64,000 nt of DNA from an uncultured Lentisphaeria bacterium (GTDB taxonomy: Bacteria > Verrucomicrobiota > Lentisphaeria > Victivallales > Victivallaceae). Position numbers and translations under genes: made by a program. Positions 52,982 through 62,343 of this stretch are shown here, in pieces (within the stretch, counting starts at the first letter, position 1; each line of letters opens with the position of its first letter). A model generated the notes under the pieces. The model saw only the letters and a program-made list of their open reading frames with translations. It ran no database searches and was not told the DNA's origin. The stretch covers positions 18,634 to 82,633 of the forward strand of contig CASDQW010000046.1 of NCBI GenBank assembly GCA_949282965.1. The letters are read 5' to 3'.

Positions 52982-54707
52982 TGCTACGGCACTCCGTGAT
53001 TTTGGCTTCAATCGCCGCCTGCTGGCTCTTGAATTCTTCCGTATCGCTCTTGAGATAATTCCAGTCGATGAACAGCTGACGCAGCTCCAGGAAATAGCGA
53101 CGGGCCGCCGCTTTGTCGGTGAAGGAGAATTTCGTATCCAGCACCACCAGAACCTGATCGAACATCAGTTTCTGCCGCGCCGCGCTGCAGGCGCCGTCCA
53201 CCGCATCGAAGGTGTTCTGCTGCAGATACACGTAATCCAGAAATTCACTCTTGAGGTAGATCACGAAGTCGTCGATGTGCGTCCCGTCTTCCCCGATAAC
53301 CTTCATCATCTGGTTGACTTCATTGCCGCGCGCCAGAATTTCCCGGGCTTTGGCCAACGGGGCGGCGGCAACCAGACTGGGATATTTGCTCCAGCTTTCC
53401 AGCGGGTTGATCGCCGGATAGCGCCGGGCATCGGACCGTTCCCGGGAAAGCCCGAGGAAGCATCCCACCACTTTCAGTGTGGCCTGCGTCACCGGTTCTT
53501 CGAAGTTCCCGCCCGCGGGACTGACCGCGCCGCCGATGGTGACGCTCGCGGTCTCCCCGGTCTTCAGCCGCACCAGACCGGCGCGTTCGTAAAAGTCCGC
53601 GATCCGCGATTCCAGATACGCCGGAAACGCTTCTTCGCCGGGAATTTCCTCCAGACGCCCGGACATTTCCCGCAACGCCTGCGCCCAGCGGGAAGTCGAG
53701 TCGGCCAGCAGCAGAGTATTGAGCCCCATCTGCCGGTAATATTCCGCCAGCGTCACCGCCGTGTAGACCGACGCTTCCCGCGCGGCAACCGGCATGCTGC
53801 TGGTGTTGCAGATGATGATGGAGCGGTCCATCAGCGAACGCCCGGTGCGCGGGTCCGACAAATGCGGATATTCACGCAGAATTTCCACCACTTCCCCGGC
53901 GCGTTCCCCGCAGGCGGCCACGATTACCACGTCGGCTTCGGCGTTCTGGCTGATGGTGTGCTGCAGCACGGTTTTTCCGGCGCCGAAGGGGCCGGGGGTG
54001 CAGAACGTGCCGCCGCGCGCCACCGGAAAGAAGGTGTCGATGATCCGGGTCTGCGTAATCAGCGTGCTTTCCGGCAGCAGTTTTTCCTCGTAATTCGGAA
54101 TCGGAATCTTGACCGGCCAGTATTGCAGCATGGTCACGTCGCGCGTTTCCCCGTCGGCGTTGCGCACCACGGCCACGGTGTCGACCACCCGGTAATCACC
54201 GGCGGGCTTGACTTCGACCAGCTCCCACTCCCCGTTCCAGGCGAACGGAACCATGATGTAGTGCTTGAAGATCCCTTCCATCACGAACCCGATCCGGTCG
54301 CCGGCCGTGACCTTCGTCCCGACGGCGGCTTCGGGCGTGAACGTCCAGAATTTCTCGCGATCCAGGGCATGCAGGTAAATCCCCCGCTTCAGGAAGAAGC
54401 CGGATTTTTCCGCCAACAGCTGCAGCGGGTTCTGCAGCCCGTCATACACTCCGGTCAGCAGTCCGGGACCGAGTTCCACGCTGAGCAGTTCGCCGGTGAA
54501 TTCCACCGGATCGCCGACGGAAAGCCCGTTGGCACTTTCGAACACCTGCATGTCGGCCCGATTGCCGCGCACCCGAATGACTTCACTTTTCAACCGCTCC
54601 TCGCCGACCATGGCATACGCCACTTCGTTCTGCGAGACGCCGGCCTCAAATTCGACGGTCAACATGTTTCCGTTGACGCCGACGATTTTACCTGTTTTCT
54701 CCGGCAT
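52974..54707 (-). CDS. ntpA: V-type ATPase catalytic subunit A
   Basis: A 577-residue catalytic subunit. P-loop [12 protein letters not shown] near 236-247, arginine-finger region and [32 protein letters not shown] are seen. The non-homologous insert is present near 115-185. It is followed directly by subunit B and preceded by the DUF2764 gene after 90 bases that hold no obvious element. Confidence 0.96.
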   Translation of the reverse strand: MPEKTGKIVGVNGNMLTVEFEAGVSQNEVAYAMVGEERLKSEVIRVRGNRADMQVFESANGLSVGDPVEFTGELLSVELGPGLLTGVYDGLQNPLQLLAEKSGFFLKRGIYLHALDREKFWTFTPEAAVGTKVTAGDRIGFVMEGIFKHYIMVPFAWNGEWELVEVKPAGDYRVVDTVAVVRNADGETRDVTMLQYWPVKIPIPNYEEKLLPESTLITQTRIIDTFFPVARGGTFCTPGPFGAGKTVLQHTISQNAEADVVIVAACGERAGEVVEILREYPHLSDPRTGRSLMDRSIIICNTSSMPVAAREASVYTAVTLAEYYRQMGLNTLLLADSTSRWAQALREMSGRLEEIPGEEAFPAYLESRIADFYERAGLVRLKTGETASVTIGGAVSPAGGNFEEPVTQATLKVVGCFLGLSRERSDARRYPAINPLESWSKYPSLVAAAPLAKAREILARGNEVNQMMKVIGEDGTHIDDFVIYLKSEFLDYVYLQQNTFDAVDGACSAARQKLMFDQVLVVLDTKFSFTDKAAARRYFLELRQLFIDWNYLKSDTEEFKSQQAAIEAKITECRSNA

Positions 54708-54797
54708 TTGCTGCTCCTGTCCTCTATTGAATCATCGTCCTATACTTCACTACTTGTCCGGCCGCGCCCGTCCGCTACAGAATGCGCGGTCCTCGTC

Positions 54798-55346
54798 TCA
54801 CTCCGCGGAATTCCGGTCGATCAGGCCGACCGCTTCTTCGAAATTGTTCCGCCCCGTTTCGGCGACAAACTGACGGTTCTTCTCCAGAATCGCCAGCCGC
54901 AGCCGGTAACAGGCCACCGCCTCCACCGTAAAATCATGTCCGAACGCCAGTTCGTCCAGCCTGCGCCAGCGCAGTTGATCGACCCGGCGTTCCCGTTCCA
55001 GTGGATTGGGCGCACTGGCCGCACCGCCGATCTGCTCCTTGATGTCGGCAAAAGTATCCGTCTCCGGCGGCAGATCAATCGCATCGCCGTGCCCTTCGGC
55101 CATCCGCAACCGCGCGATTTCCCCGCGCAGCGCGAATTCCCAACTCCGATAGGCGGCGCCGACCGACCCCGCGGGCAAATCCACCCCGCGGTCCGGCGGA
55201 AAACCGCATCGGCTCACATAGGCGAAATCAGCCGGCGGCAGCATCCCTGCGGCACGCTCGTCAAATTCCGCCAGCGTGAACGGCGGCACGGCTCCCGACT
55301 GCAGCGCGGGGAGCTGGGAACAGAAATAATAATAGTTACCGCCCAT
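54798..55346 (-). CDS. DUF2764 protein of the V-ATPase operon
   Basis: The 182-residue protein starts MGGNYYYFCSQLPALQSG, typical of DUF2764, a family found between subunits E and A in chlamydial, spirochaetal and Bacteroidetes V-ATPase operons. It is thought to replace subunit C, but this is not proven. It starts 18 bases after subunit E. Confidence 0.88.
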   Translation of the reverse strand: MGGNYYYFCSQLPALQSGAVPPFTLAEFDERAAGMLPPADFAYVSRCGFPPDRGVDLPAGSVGAAYRSWEFALRGEIARLRMAEGHGDAIDLPPETDTFADIKEQIGGAASAPNPLERERRVDQLRWRRLDELAFGHDFTVEAVACYRLRLAILEKNRQFVAETGRNNFEEAVGLIDRNSAE

Positions 55347-55364
55347 GATCCGTCCCCGTCGGCG

Positions 55365-55973
55365 TTATTCCGAATCCGATTCCAGCAACTTCGCCAGTTC
55401 GCCGCCGAGATACCCGGCAAGAAGCTCCCGGATCGCCGCTTCGGAAAAGTCATAGTAGACATCGGCCCCGTTGAAGGACACCTGAAACCCTCCGCGAATT
55501 CCGGCGGAAGCGAACACCCGGGGTTCTTCCCGGAAACTTTCGCGCAACGTCCCGCTCAGCACGCCACGCAATGCCTCCGCATCCCGGCTTGAGGTCAGAA
55601 CCGTCACTTCTCCATTCGGATTGGCGGCAAAAGCAGCGGCCAGATTCCGAATCAATTCCCCCATGAATTCCGGCGTCAGCGCCGCGGAGGCATTCCGGCT
55701 CAGCGCCCGATTGAGGCGGCTCTCCAGTTCCGCGCGCAATGCCAGCACCACGTCACGCGCCGCCTGCCGGGCCGCGGCTTCGCTCCGGGCCTGAAAACCG
55801 GCGGCGGCCTTTTCCGCTTCCGCCTTCTTCGCTGCCGCGGCCGCTTCGGCTTCCGCCACAATCCGGGCGGCTTCCGCGCGGGCGGCAGTCAGGATTTCCT
55901 CCTTCTCCGCTTCCGCTTTCTGCAAATAATCATTGTTGATTCGCGTCAACAGCTCCTGCAGTTCCTCAGCCAT
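55365..55973 (-). CDS. ntpE: V-type ATPase subunit E
   Basis: A 202-residue peripheral stalk protein: N-terminal coiled coil (KAEAEKEEILTAARAEAARIVAEAE) then a C-terminal globular domain with RGGFQVSFNGADVYYDFSEAAIRELLAGYL. GAGAGGAAGAG precedes the ATG. It is first in the V-ATPase operon. Direct repeats lie between it and the lysC stop. Confidence 0.9.
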   Translation of the reverse strand: MAEELQELLTRINNDYLQKAEAEKEEILTAARAEAARIVAEAEAAAAAKKAEAEKAAAGFQARSEAAARQAARDVVLALRAELESRLNRALSRNASAALTPEFMGELIRNLAAAFAANPNGEVTVLTSSRDAEALRGVLSGTLRESFREEPRVFASAGIRGGFQVSFNGADVYYDFSEAAIRELLAGYLGGELAKLLESDSE

Positions 55974-55986
55974 GATCTCTTCCTCT

Positions 55987-56031
55987 CCCGCGCCGAAGCG
56001 CTTCTGTTTTTCTCCCCGCGCCGAAACGCTT
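55987..56031. repeat. 17-base direct repeats between lysC and the V-ATPase operon
   Basis: CCCGCGCCGAAGCGCTT (55987-56003) and CCCGCGCCGAAACGCTT (56015-56031) differ by one base and are spaced 28 bases apart. The second overlaps the lysC stop. Confidence 0.65.
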
Positions 56032-57445
56032 AATTATACGATGCTTCCTTCTCCACAAATTCATGATGCAGCGCAATCTGGGCTTTCTTGAAATCCTCGC
56101 GGTCCAGAATGAACTGCATATTGACCTGCCGCATGCACTGGTCCAGCGCCAGCACGTTGATGCCGGCTTCCGCCAGTGCGCCCGCCGCCCGTGACAGGAA
56201 TCCGGGCAGCTTCATATTGCTGCCGATCACCGCCACCACCGCCACGCGCCGGGTGGTAATGGAGGCACCGGGAAAATTCCGCTCCAGCATTTCCAGGCAC
56301 TTGTCAAGATTGCGGGACCGTTCCGGCACGTAATGGGTAATGGTATTGGCGTTGGTGTTCTTGGCCACATAGCTGATACGGTACTGGCTGAAACTTTCCA
56401 GCAGATGATAGTCGTAACCGCTCTGTCCGACCATTTCCGGATCGAACACTTCCACCGCCATCAGATCGTTCCGTCCGCAGATCATATCCACCCGCGGCGT
56501 CGGTGACACGTACTCCTTGCTGATCAACGTGCCCGGATTGCCGGGATCGAAGGCGTTGGTGACACGGATGGGAATGTTCTTGTGTTCCATCTCCTTGGAC
56601 GCCTTCGGATGGATGGCTTCCATCGCCAGGTCCGCCAGCTGGTCGGCTATGTCGAAATTGGTATTGCCGATGGTCCGCACCTTGTCCGCGCCGATCAGTT
56701 TCGGGTCTCCGGTGGACAGATGGTATTCCTTGTGGATGACCCCTTCCCGCGCACCGGTAACGACCGCCAGCTTGCTGAAGGTGATTTCGCTGTATCCCCG
56801 GTCGAAACGCGCCATGATTCCTTCGGCGCACTTGGCATAACCGGTTACGATCGGCATGCACTCCGAGAAATCCAGTCCGGCCAGGTGGCGCTCAATCATC
56901 TGTTCGATCGAGCAGCTGGTATTGTCTTTCCAGCCGGTCAGGTCAATGAACCGGGCGTCCACGCCCCGATTCCGGAGGATCAGCACCGAATTGTGGGCAC
57001 TGTGCGCCTCACCGACGGCGCTCAGGAACTCCCGGCTCGCCGGCAGGTAATCTTTCGGATGAAAATGCCCGAACGTGCGCAGCTGCATCAGATGCCGCAG
57101 CCCGTCGCGGATGCCGAACATGCGTTCGTTGACAAACGCATCCGCCGCTTTCAAATCCAGTCCGAGATCAACGAACGAGCGGTTCAGCTTGAGCATTTCC
57201 AGGCGGGTTTCCTCCAGTTTCTCCTCCCACTGCGGATCGCCGACGGCGAATTTCCCGAAAATTCCGGGCTCGCCGCTCTTCTTGTCTTCCAGCAGCAGAT
57301 TGGTGATCCCGCCGTAGGCCGACACCACGAAAATGCGGTTGTAAAGCTCTTTCCCGGTGCGGGAGCCGATCAGAACATTGTCCATGACCTCGCCGAAACG
57401 GGTCATCGTGGTCCCGCCGATTTTTTCTACCGTATGCTGTCCCAT
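56030..57445 (-). CDS. lysC: Aspartate kinase, ectoine-type (Ask_Ect) subfamily
   Basis: A 471-residue aspartokinase. The opening HTVEKIGGTTMTRFGEVMDNVL and LYNRIFVVSAYGGITNLLLEDKKSGEPG match the Ask_Ect subfamily associated with ectoine gene clusters, not the usual VQKFGGTS form. Two ACT domains end the protein (RVAVVAVIGSNMKLPGFLSRAAGALAEAGINV). No ectABC genes are present; instead the gene follows hom by 23 bases, so it feeds threonine/methionine synthesis and perhaps lysine. GAGGAG precedes the ATG at 57445. Confidence 0.92.
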   Translation of the reverse strand: MGQHTVEKIGGTTMTRFGEVMDNVLIGSRTGKELYNRIFVVSAYGGITNLLLEDKKSGEPGIFGKFAVGDPQWEEKLEETRLEMLKLNRSFVDLGLDLKAADAFVNERMFGIRDGLRHLMQLRTFGHFHPKDYLPASREFLSAVGEAHSAHNSVLILRNRGVDARFIDLTGWKDNTSCSIEQMIERHLAGLDFSECMPIVTGYAKCAEGIMARFDRGYSEITFSKLAVVTGAREGVIHKEYHLSTGDPKLIGADKVRTIGNTNFDIADQLADLAMEAIHPKASKEMEHKNIPIRVTNAFDPGNPGTLISKEYVSPTPRVDMICGRNDLMAVEVFDPEMVGQSGYDYHLLESFSQYRISYVAKNTNANTITHYVPERSRNLDKCLEMLERNFPGASITTRRVAVVAVIGSNMKLPGFLSRAAGALAEAGINVLALDQCMRQVNMQFILDREDFKKAQIALHHEFVEKEASYN

Positions 57446-57468
57446 GTGCCAAGCTCCTCGCATTCACC

Positions 57469-58758
57469 TCAGATATCTTCGATGCGGAAAATCCGGATCC
57501 GGTCGCGGACAACGTCCAGCTTTTCCATTTCGTCCACAGCGGCGCGCAGCCGGGATTCGCCGGCACTGTGCGTCAGAATCACCAGCGGCACCTGATTGCC
57601 GGCATCGCGCTTTTCGTGCTGGATCAGACTGGAAATGCTGATTTCGTGCGCCGCCAGAATCTGCGAAACCGAGGCAATCACCCCGGGGCAGTCCGTCACC
57701 GTCAACCGCAGATAATAACGCGACTGCACATCCCCCATACCGGTGACCGCCCGGAATTGTTCCCCTTCGCGGAAGGCCACGCGACGGGCGCAGCCGCAAC
57801 TCAGGTTGAGCGCGACGTCGGCCAGGTCGGCCACCACGGCGCTGGCCGTCGCCAGCCGTCCCGCCCCGCGCCCGTAGAAAAGCGTCTGCCCCACGGTGTC
57901 GCCTTCCACCAGCACGCCGTTGAAGACGTCGGAAATATTGGCCAGCAGCGTATTTTTTGGAATCAGCGTCGGATGGACGCGAATCTGCACGTCGTCGTCA
58001 ATCTGTTTGATGATGGCCAGCAGTTTGATCCGGTATCCCAGTTCGTCGGCGTAGCGCAGGTCGTCGAGCGAAATATTGCGGATTCCTTCGACGTAGACCG
58101 GATCCAGCCCGAACCAGCGTCCGTAGGCCAGCGCCGCCAGAATCGCCGCCTTGTGTGCGGTATCGAATCCGTCGATATCCAGCGACGGCTCCGCTTCGGC
58201 ATAACCGAGCTTCTGGGCGTCGGCCAGTACCGCGGCAAAATCGGCGCCTTCATTTTCCATCCGGGTCAGAATATAGTTGCAGGTACCGTTCATGATCCCG
58301 TAAATGCGGTGAATACGGTTGGACACCAGCCCTTCCCGCAGCGCCTTGATGATCGGAATGCCGCCCGCGACGCTCGCTTCGTAATAAATATCCACGTTCG
58401 CCGCCTCCGCCGCGGCGAAAAGCTCGCGTCCGTGCAGCGCCAGGAGTGCCTTGTTGGCCGTCACCACCGGCTTGCTGGCACGCAGCGCCCGGAGAATAAA
58501 TTCCCGGGCCACGGTGGTCCCGCCGACCAGCTCGACCACCACATCCACTTCATCGATCAACTTTCCGGCATCCGTGGTCAGAATTTCCGGAGGCACCGCG
58601 ACACCGCGGTCGGTGGTGATGTCCAGGTCGGCGATCCGCGCCAGCTTTACCATGACGCCGGTCCGCTTGGCAATCACCTCCGCATTCTGCAGCAAATTGG
58701 CGGCGACACCGGCGCCGACCGTCCCGAATCCGATAATGCCTACTTTTATTTCTTTCAC
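57469..58758 (-). CDS. hom: Homoserine dehydrogenase
   Basis: A 429-residue NAD(P)-dependent enzyme making homoserine. The nucleotide-binding motif is VGIIGFGTVGAGVAANL; VVTANKALLA, the catalytic region SVAGGIPIIKALREGL, NGTCNYILTRM, and EPSLDIDGFDTAHKAAILA are all present. A C-terminal ACT domain (about 345-429, LTVTDCPGVIASVSQILAAHEISI) allows feedback by threonine. The gene heads a hom-lysC operon from the promoter at 58811. Confidence 0.96.
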   Translation of the reverse strand: MKEIKVGIIGFGTVGAGVAANLLQNAEVIAKRTGVMVKLARIADLDITTDRGVAVPPEILTTDAGKLIDEVDVVVELVGGTTVAREFILRALRASKPVVTANKALLALHGRELFAAAEAANVDIYYEASVAGGIPIIKALREGLVSNRIHRIYGIMNGTCNYILTRMENEGADFAAVLADAQKLGYAEAEPSLDIDGFDTAHKAAILAALAYGRWFGLDPVYVEGIRNISLDDLRYADELGYRIKLLAIIKQIDDDVQIRVHPTLIPKNTLLANISDVFNGVLVEGDTVGQTLFYGRGAGRLATASAVVADLADVALNLSCGCARRVAFREGEQFRAVTGMGDVQSRYYLRLTVTDCPGVIASVSQILAAHEISISSLIQHEKRDAGNQVPLVILTHSAGESRLRAAVDEMEKLDVVRDRIRIFRIEDI

Positions 58759-58792
58759 TTGAGAAGGGTTCCCGCATTAATGATCTGACTGA

Positions 58793-58810
58793 AAACAATA
58801 CACATTGTTT
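58793..58810. promoter_or_regulatory. Operator-like palindrome at the hom transcription start
   Basis: AAACAATACACATTGTTT, a perfect 7-4-7 inverted repeat, begins one base downstream of the -10 box and covers the expected start site. Confidence 0.6.
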
Positions 58811-58839
58811 AATGTAACCCCCATCAAGCGTTTTTACAA
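58811..58839 (-). promoter_or_regulatory. Promoter for hom-lysC
   Basis: On the minus strand TTGTAA (58834-58839), 17-base spacer and TACATT (58811-58816). Confidence 0.65.
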
Positions 58840-58933
58840 CCTTTCCTCCCCAAAAAATCAGCGTTCTCCGGGCGAAAAAAACAACCTTTTACGCGCCATT
58901 CGCTCCGATTCTGGAAAAAGTCCGGAAAAAGTC

Positions 58934-58959
58934 GAAAAACTTTCCGGGAAAAGTTTTTC
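58934..58959 (-). terminator. Probable terminator after the D-aminoacylase gene
   Basis: GAAAAACTTT (58934-58943) and AAAGTTTTTC (58950-58959) form a perfect ten-base-pair stem. On the minus strand the T-rich GACTTTTT follows. The rest of the gap 58840-59034 holds nothing further that is recognisable. Confidence 0.45.
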
Positions 58960-59034
58960 CGCATCTGGAATTTTCTCTGGCCGCCCTTTTTTTCCACACC
59001 GCCCGGCGTCATCGAAACCTTCCAGTCGGAATCG

Positions 59035-60573
59035 CTATGACCGCCTCCCGTCCAGCGTCCCGCCATAAACCCGGCAACCGTCGATCCAGACACCGAGCAC
59101 CCCTTCCGCCGGTCGATGCGGATTCCGGAAATCCGCACCGCTGCGGAACCGCTCCGGATCCAGCCAAACCAGGTCCGCCGCCATTCCCCGGCGCAGCAAT
59201 CCCCGATCACGCAGACCGAATCGCGCCGCCGGCAGCCCGGTCAGCTTCCGGATCACCTCGCCGACCGGCATTCCCGCCGCCGTCAGCCGGCGGAAAAACT
59301 CCGGCACCGATCCGAACCCGCGGGGATGACTGAGCCCGATCGAATCATCCACCGGGCGGGCGCTCTCGTCGCTCCCGCAGCAGCACTCCGGCAAAGCCAG
59401 AATCCGCATCAGATTCTCCTCGGACATGCCCCGGAAAGCGGCCATGGTTCCGGCCGCATCCTCCCGCAGCAAATCCACCACCACCGCTTCCGGGTCGTCC
59501 CCGCGGACCGCGGCGATTTCCGTAAACGGCATCCCGGCGAAACGCCGACAGGCAGACACTCCGGTGGAAGCCAGACGAACTTGACTCCAGTCGCGTTTCC
59601 GTGCCGTCAGCGCCGTCCGAAACGCCGCTTCATTCCTCCGGTCCGCCAGCCAGCGGGACAACGTGGTGTCATCCCACGTCTCCCAGGGGGCCGGGGCCAC
59701 CACGCTGAGCTGGGTCAGCGATTCCACATACGGGTAACGATCACAGCCGACCTGAATACCGTCGTGCCGCGCCTGTTCCATTAATTCCAGCGCGGCGTCC
59801 AGCTTTGACCAGTTCGACGGTCCGGCGGTTTTGAAGTGGCTGATCTGAACCCGCCGGACTCCCGCCGCACGGGCGGCGTCCAACGTTTCCGCCAGAGCCT
59901 CCAGCAGTTGTGCGCCTTCGCTGCGCAGATGCGTGGCGTACACGCCGTCGCGCCGCGCCACCACCCGCAGCAGCGCCACCAGCTCCTCCCGGTCGGCAAA
60001 ACATCCCGGCGTGTAAAGCAGTCCGCTCGACAATCCGAGCGCGCCCTGCCCCATCATTTCCTCCAGCAGCCGTCCCATCTCCGCCAGCTGCCCGACGGAA
60101 AGCCGTTTCTGCGCATATCCCGCCACCGCGGCCCGCAGCGTATTGTGTCCGCACAGCGACTCCAGCTTCATCTTCACGCCCCGGCGCTGCAACAGGTTCC
60201 GGTAACCGTTCAAATCCGTCCAGTCCAGCGCAATACCGTATTGCCGGTACAGGTCGTTCAGATGCGCCCGATTGCATTCCGTCAGCGGAAACGGCGACAG
60301 CCCGCAATTTCCCGAAATCTCCGTCGTGAACCCCTGCGAAATTTTGCCGAAACACGCCGGAGACGCCGCACCTGACAAATCCGAATGTCCGTGCGCATCA
60401 ATGAAGCCCGGTGCCAGCATTCCCCGCCCGCCGCAATCCACCACTTCACAGTCCGCTCCCGCGGCCGGATGCCCGACCTCCGCGATCAGGCCATCCTCCA
60501 GCAGAACCGCTCCCGGTTCCGGCGTTCTTCCGGTTCCGTCCGCGAGCAGCACATGGCAGATCAGCGTACGCAA
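59035..60573 (-). CDS. N-acyl-D-amino-acid deacylase (TTG start)
   Basis: A 512-residue amidohydrolase of the D-aminoacylase type. Metal-binding DAHGHSD lies near residues 59-65, followed by EISGNCGLSPFPL, SSGLLYTPG, YATHLRSEG, ISHFKTAG and GSDESARPVD near the end. It frees D-amino acids from N-acyl forms such as those in peptidoglycan. The start is TTG at 60573, preceded by GGAG six bases upstream. It lies directly after the terminator of the maf operon, so its promoter is unclear. Confidence 0.9.
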   Translation of the reverse strand: MRTLICHVLLADGTGRTPEPGAVLLEDGLIAEVGHPAAGADCEVVDCGGRGMLAPGFIDAHGHSDLSGAASPACFGKISQGFTTEISGNCGLSPFPLTECNRAHLNDLYRQYGIALDWTDLNGYRNLLQRRGVKMKLESLCGHNTLRAAVAGYAQKRLSVGQLAEMGRLLEEMMGQGALGLSSGLLYTPGCFADREELVALLRVVARRDGVYATHLRSEGAQLLEALAETLDAARAAGVRRVQISHFKTAGPSNWSKLDAALELMEQARHDGIQVGCDRYPYVESLTQLSVVAPAPWETWDDTTLSRWLADRRNEAAFRTALTARKRDWSQVRLASTGVSACRRFAGMPFTEIAAVRGDDPEAVVVDLLREDAAGTMAAFRGMSEENLMRILALPECCCGSDESARPVDDSIGLSHPRGFGSVPEFFRRLTAAGMPVGEVIRKLTGLPAARFGLRDRGLLRRGMAADLVWLDPERFRSGADFRNPHRPAEGVLGVWIDGCRVYGGTLDGRRS

Positions 60574-60596
60574 TTGTCTCTCCTGCTCCTGTCCAT

Positions 60597-60622
60597 AAAA
60601 AAAAAGGAACCGTCCTGGTTCC
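60597..60622 (-). terminator. Terminator of the accBC-asp23-maf operon
   Basis: GGAACC (60606-60611) pairs with GGTTCC (60617-60622); on the minus strand nine T follow (60597-60605). Confidence 0.8.
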
Positions 60623-60643
60623 GACTCGATAATAAAATATGTT

Positions 60644-61225
60644 TCAGAGCGCGGCTCTGGGTTCGATCCCCGCTCCCGTCAGATGCTCCAGCAGGGCACG
60701 GCACGGCAATCCGATCACGTTGTCCAATTCTCCATCCAGCTCCGCCACCAGCAGCTCCCCGTGCTCCTGAATCGCATACGCGCCCGCCTTATCCAGGACC
60801 GGAACCTGTTCCAGATACCTATCCACCGTATCCGCGCCGAACGGTTTGAACCGCACCCGGGTCGTCACCGAAAAATCCCGTCGCAGGCCGTCCCGGCCAC
60901 GGCGCAACGCCACCGCCGTCATCACCTCGTGCCAACGCCCGGCCAGCCGCAGCAGCATCCGCCGCGCGTCCGCCGGATCCGCCGGTTTGCCCAGCGCCTC
61001 GCCGTCCAGCAGCACCACCGTATCCGCGCCGATCACCAGCGCTTCAGGAAACGCGGCGGAAACCGCATCCGCCTTGAGGGCCGCATTGATCGCCGGCAAC
61101 TCCCGGATGTCGGGGTCCGTCGTCCATTCCCGGACCGGCAGAACGCATACTTCAAACTGCAAACCGCAGGCCGCCAGCAGTTCCCGGCGGCGCGGCGATG
61201 CCGAGGCCAGAATCAGACGGCTCAT
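60644..61225 (-). CDS. maf: Maf-type nucleotide pyrophosphatase
   Basis: A 193-residue house-cleaning enzyme that hydrolyses modified nucleoside triphosphates. Signature LILASASPRRRELL at the N-terminus, then VIGADTVVLLDGEALGKP and KAGAYAIQEHG. The ATG at 61225 overlaps the preceding stop by four bases. Confidence 0.93.
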   Translation of the reverse strand: MSRLILASASPRRRELLAACGLQFEVCVLPVREWTTDPDIRELPAINAALKADAVSAAFPEALVIGADTVVLLDGEALGKPADPADARRMLLRLAGRWHEVMTAVALRRGRDGLRRDFSVTTRVRFKPFGADTVDRYLEQVPVLDKAGAYAIQEHGELLVAELDGELDNVIGLPCRALLEHLTGAGIEPRAAL

Positions 61226-61773
61226 TTTTCCCACGGCGGCGCCGGCGGCAGACCGGCCGCGGCGGACGGTGTCAATACCACCGGCGTTTCGTCCCGGCGT
61301 TCCGGCACGCCCGTCAACCCGGTGAGATTTTCCAGCCGGATCCGGACGCGCTTGACGCTCGCAATGCCGAAACGCTCTTTGAGCACGGAGAAAATCCGTT
61401 CCTTCACCGCCTTCACCTCATCCGGAAAATGCCCCTCTCCGGACGCATCGTAACTGCAGAAAAGTTCCAGAAAATAATCGCTTCTCCGCCGGAACAGTTT
61501 CATATCCCGCACATTCAGCGCGGCAAAATCCTCCAGCGCCGCGCATACCGCCCCGTTCAATGCGTCGTAGGCCACCAGAATATCCCCGTCCGGCGCCTTC
61601 ACCACGATCTCCCGGCAGCGCCGGACCCGGAACAGCAGCCGGAATATGATTTTCAGCACCAGCACCGCCACAATCACCAGCAGCACCAGCGTCACGCCGG
61701 TCACATAGCCGCGATTGAAGTCATTTTCCCAGATCACATGCCAATCCGGCATTCCGGCCAGAAAACCATCCAT
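61222..61773 (-). CDS. AmaP-like membrane anchor protein
   Basis: The 183-residue protein has one membrane helix (about 20-45) and a cytoplasmic domain that resembles Asp23/DUF322: APDGDILVAYDALNGAVCAALEDFA, then SVLKERFGIASVKRVRIRLENL. In Gram-positives AmaP anchors Asp23 at the membrane; the asp23 gene is just upstream here. GGAGGAG precedes the start. Confidence 0.75.
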   Translation of the reverse strand: MDGFLAGMPDWHVIWENDFNRGYVTGVTLVLLVIVAVLVLKIIFRLLFRVRRCREIVVKAPDGDILVAYDALNGAVCAALEDFAALNVRDMKLFRRRSDYFLELFCSYDASGEGHFPDEVKAVKERIFSVLKERFGIASVKRVRIRLENLTGLTGVPERRDETPVVLTPSAAAGLPPAPPWEK

Positions 61774-61878
61774 GGTCTCCTCCCTCTCTCCGGGGCCGCC
61801 CGACGGCATACCCCCATTCCGGTTGCAAAAACCACGCGGCCGACTCCGCCTGCACAGAGTCGGCCGCTCCCGTTGGAT

Positions 61879-62343
61879 TTACCGCGCCGGTTCCACCGGC
61901 TCCTCGTCGGACTCCGGTTCCGGTTCCGCTTCCAGCTCCTGCACAATGACATTGACGCCGGTAACGGTCATCCCGGTGGTCTGCTCGACCTCTTCGATCA
62001 CCGCTTTCTGAATCGCGGTGGCGACGACCGGCACCTTGTAGCCGAACTTCAAGTTGACCTTGAGATCGATCGACACCCGGTTTTCGGTCCCCAGGTTGAC
62101 CGTGATCGCCCGATCCTGCAGCCGGCGGTTGCCGACGATTTCGGCGATATTGTCCATCAGTGCGCTCCCGGCCAGACGGGAAACCCCGTCGATATTCATG
62201 ATGGCTTTGCGCACCAGGGCGGAAATCACATTTTCATGGATTTTGACTTCGCCCATGCCGTTGACTTCGACCGCGGTGCTGGAGGCGGCTTCGGCGCTCT
62301 GGCCGGCGGCTGGTTTTTCTGCGACTTTGATGGAAGCTTTCAT
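61879..62343 (-). CDS. Asp23/Gls24 family envelope stress protein
   Basis: A 154-residue protein with the DUF322 core: [67 protein letters not shown]. An acidic tail ends it. It overlaps the accC stop by four bases; the accB-accC-asp23 (yqhY) order is common in Firmicutes. Confidence 0.9.
   Translation of the reverse strand: MKASIKVAEKPAAGQSAEAASSTAVEVNGMGEVKIHENVISALVRKAIMNIDGVSRLAGSALMDNIAEIVGNRRLQDRAITVNLGTENRVSIDLKVNLKFGYKVPVVATAIQKAVIEEVEQTTGMTVTGVNVIVQELEAEPEPESDEEPVEPAR

Noticed and set aside
60659..60671. GGTTCGATCCCCG, like a tRNA T-loop
   Set aside because: It lies inside the maf coding end and no acceptor, D or anticodon stems can be drawn around it.
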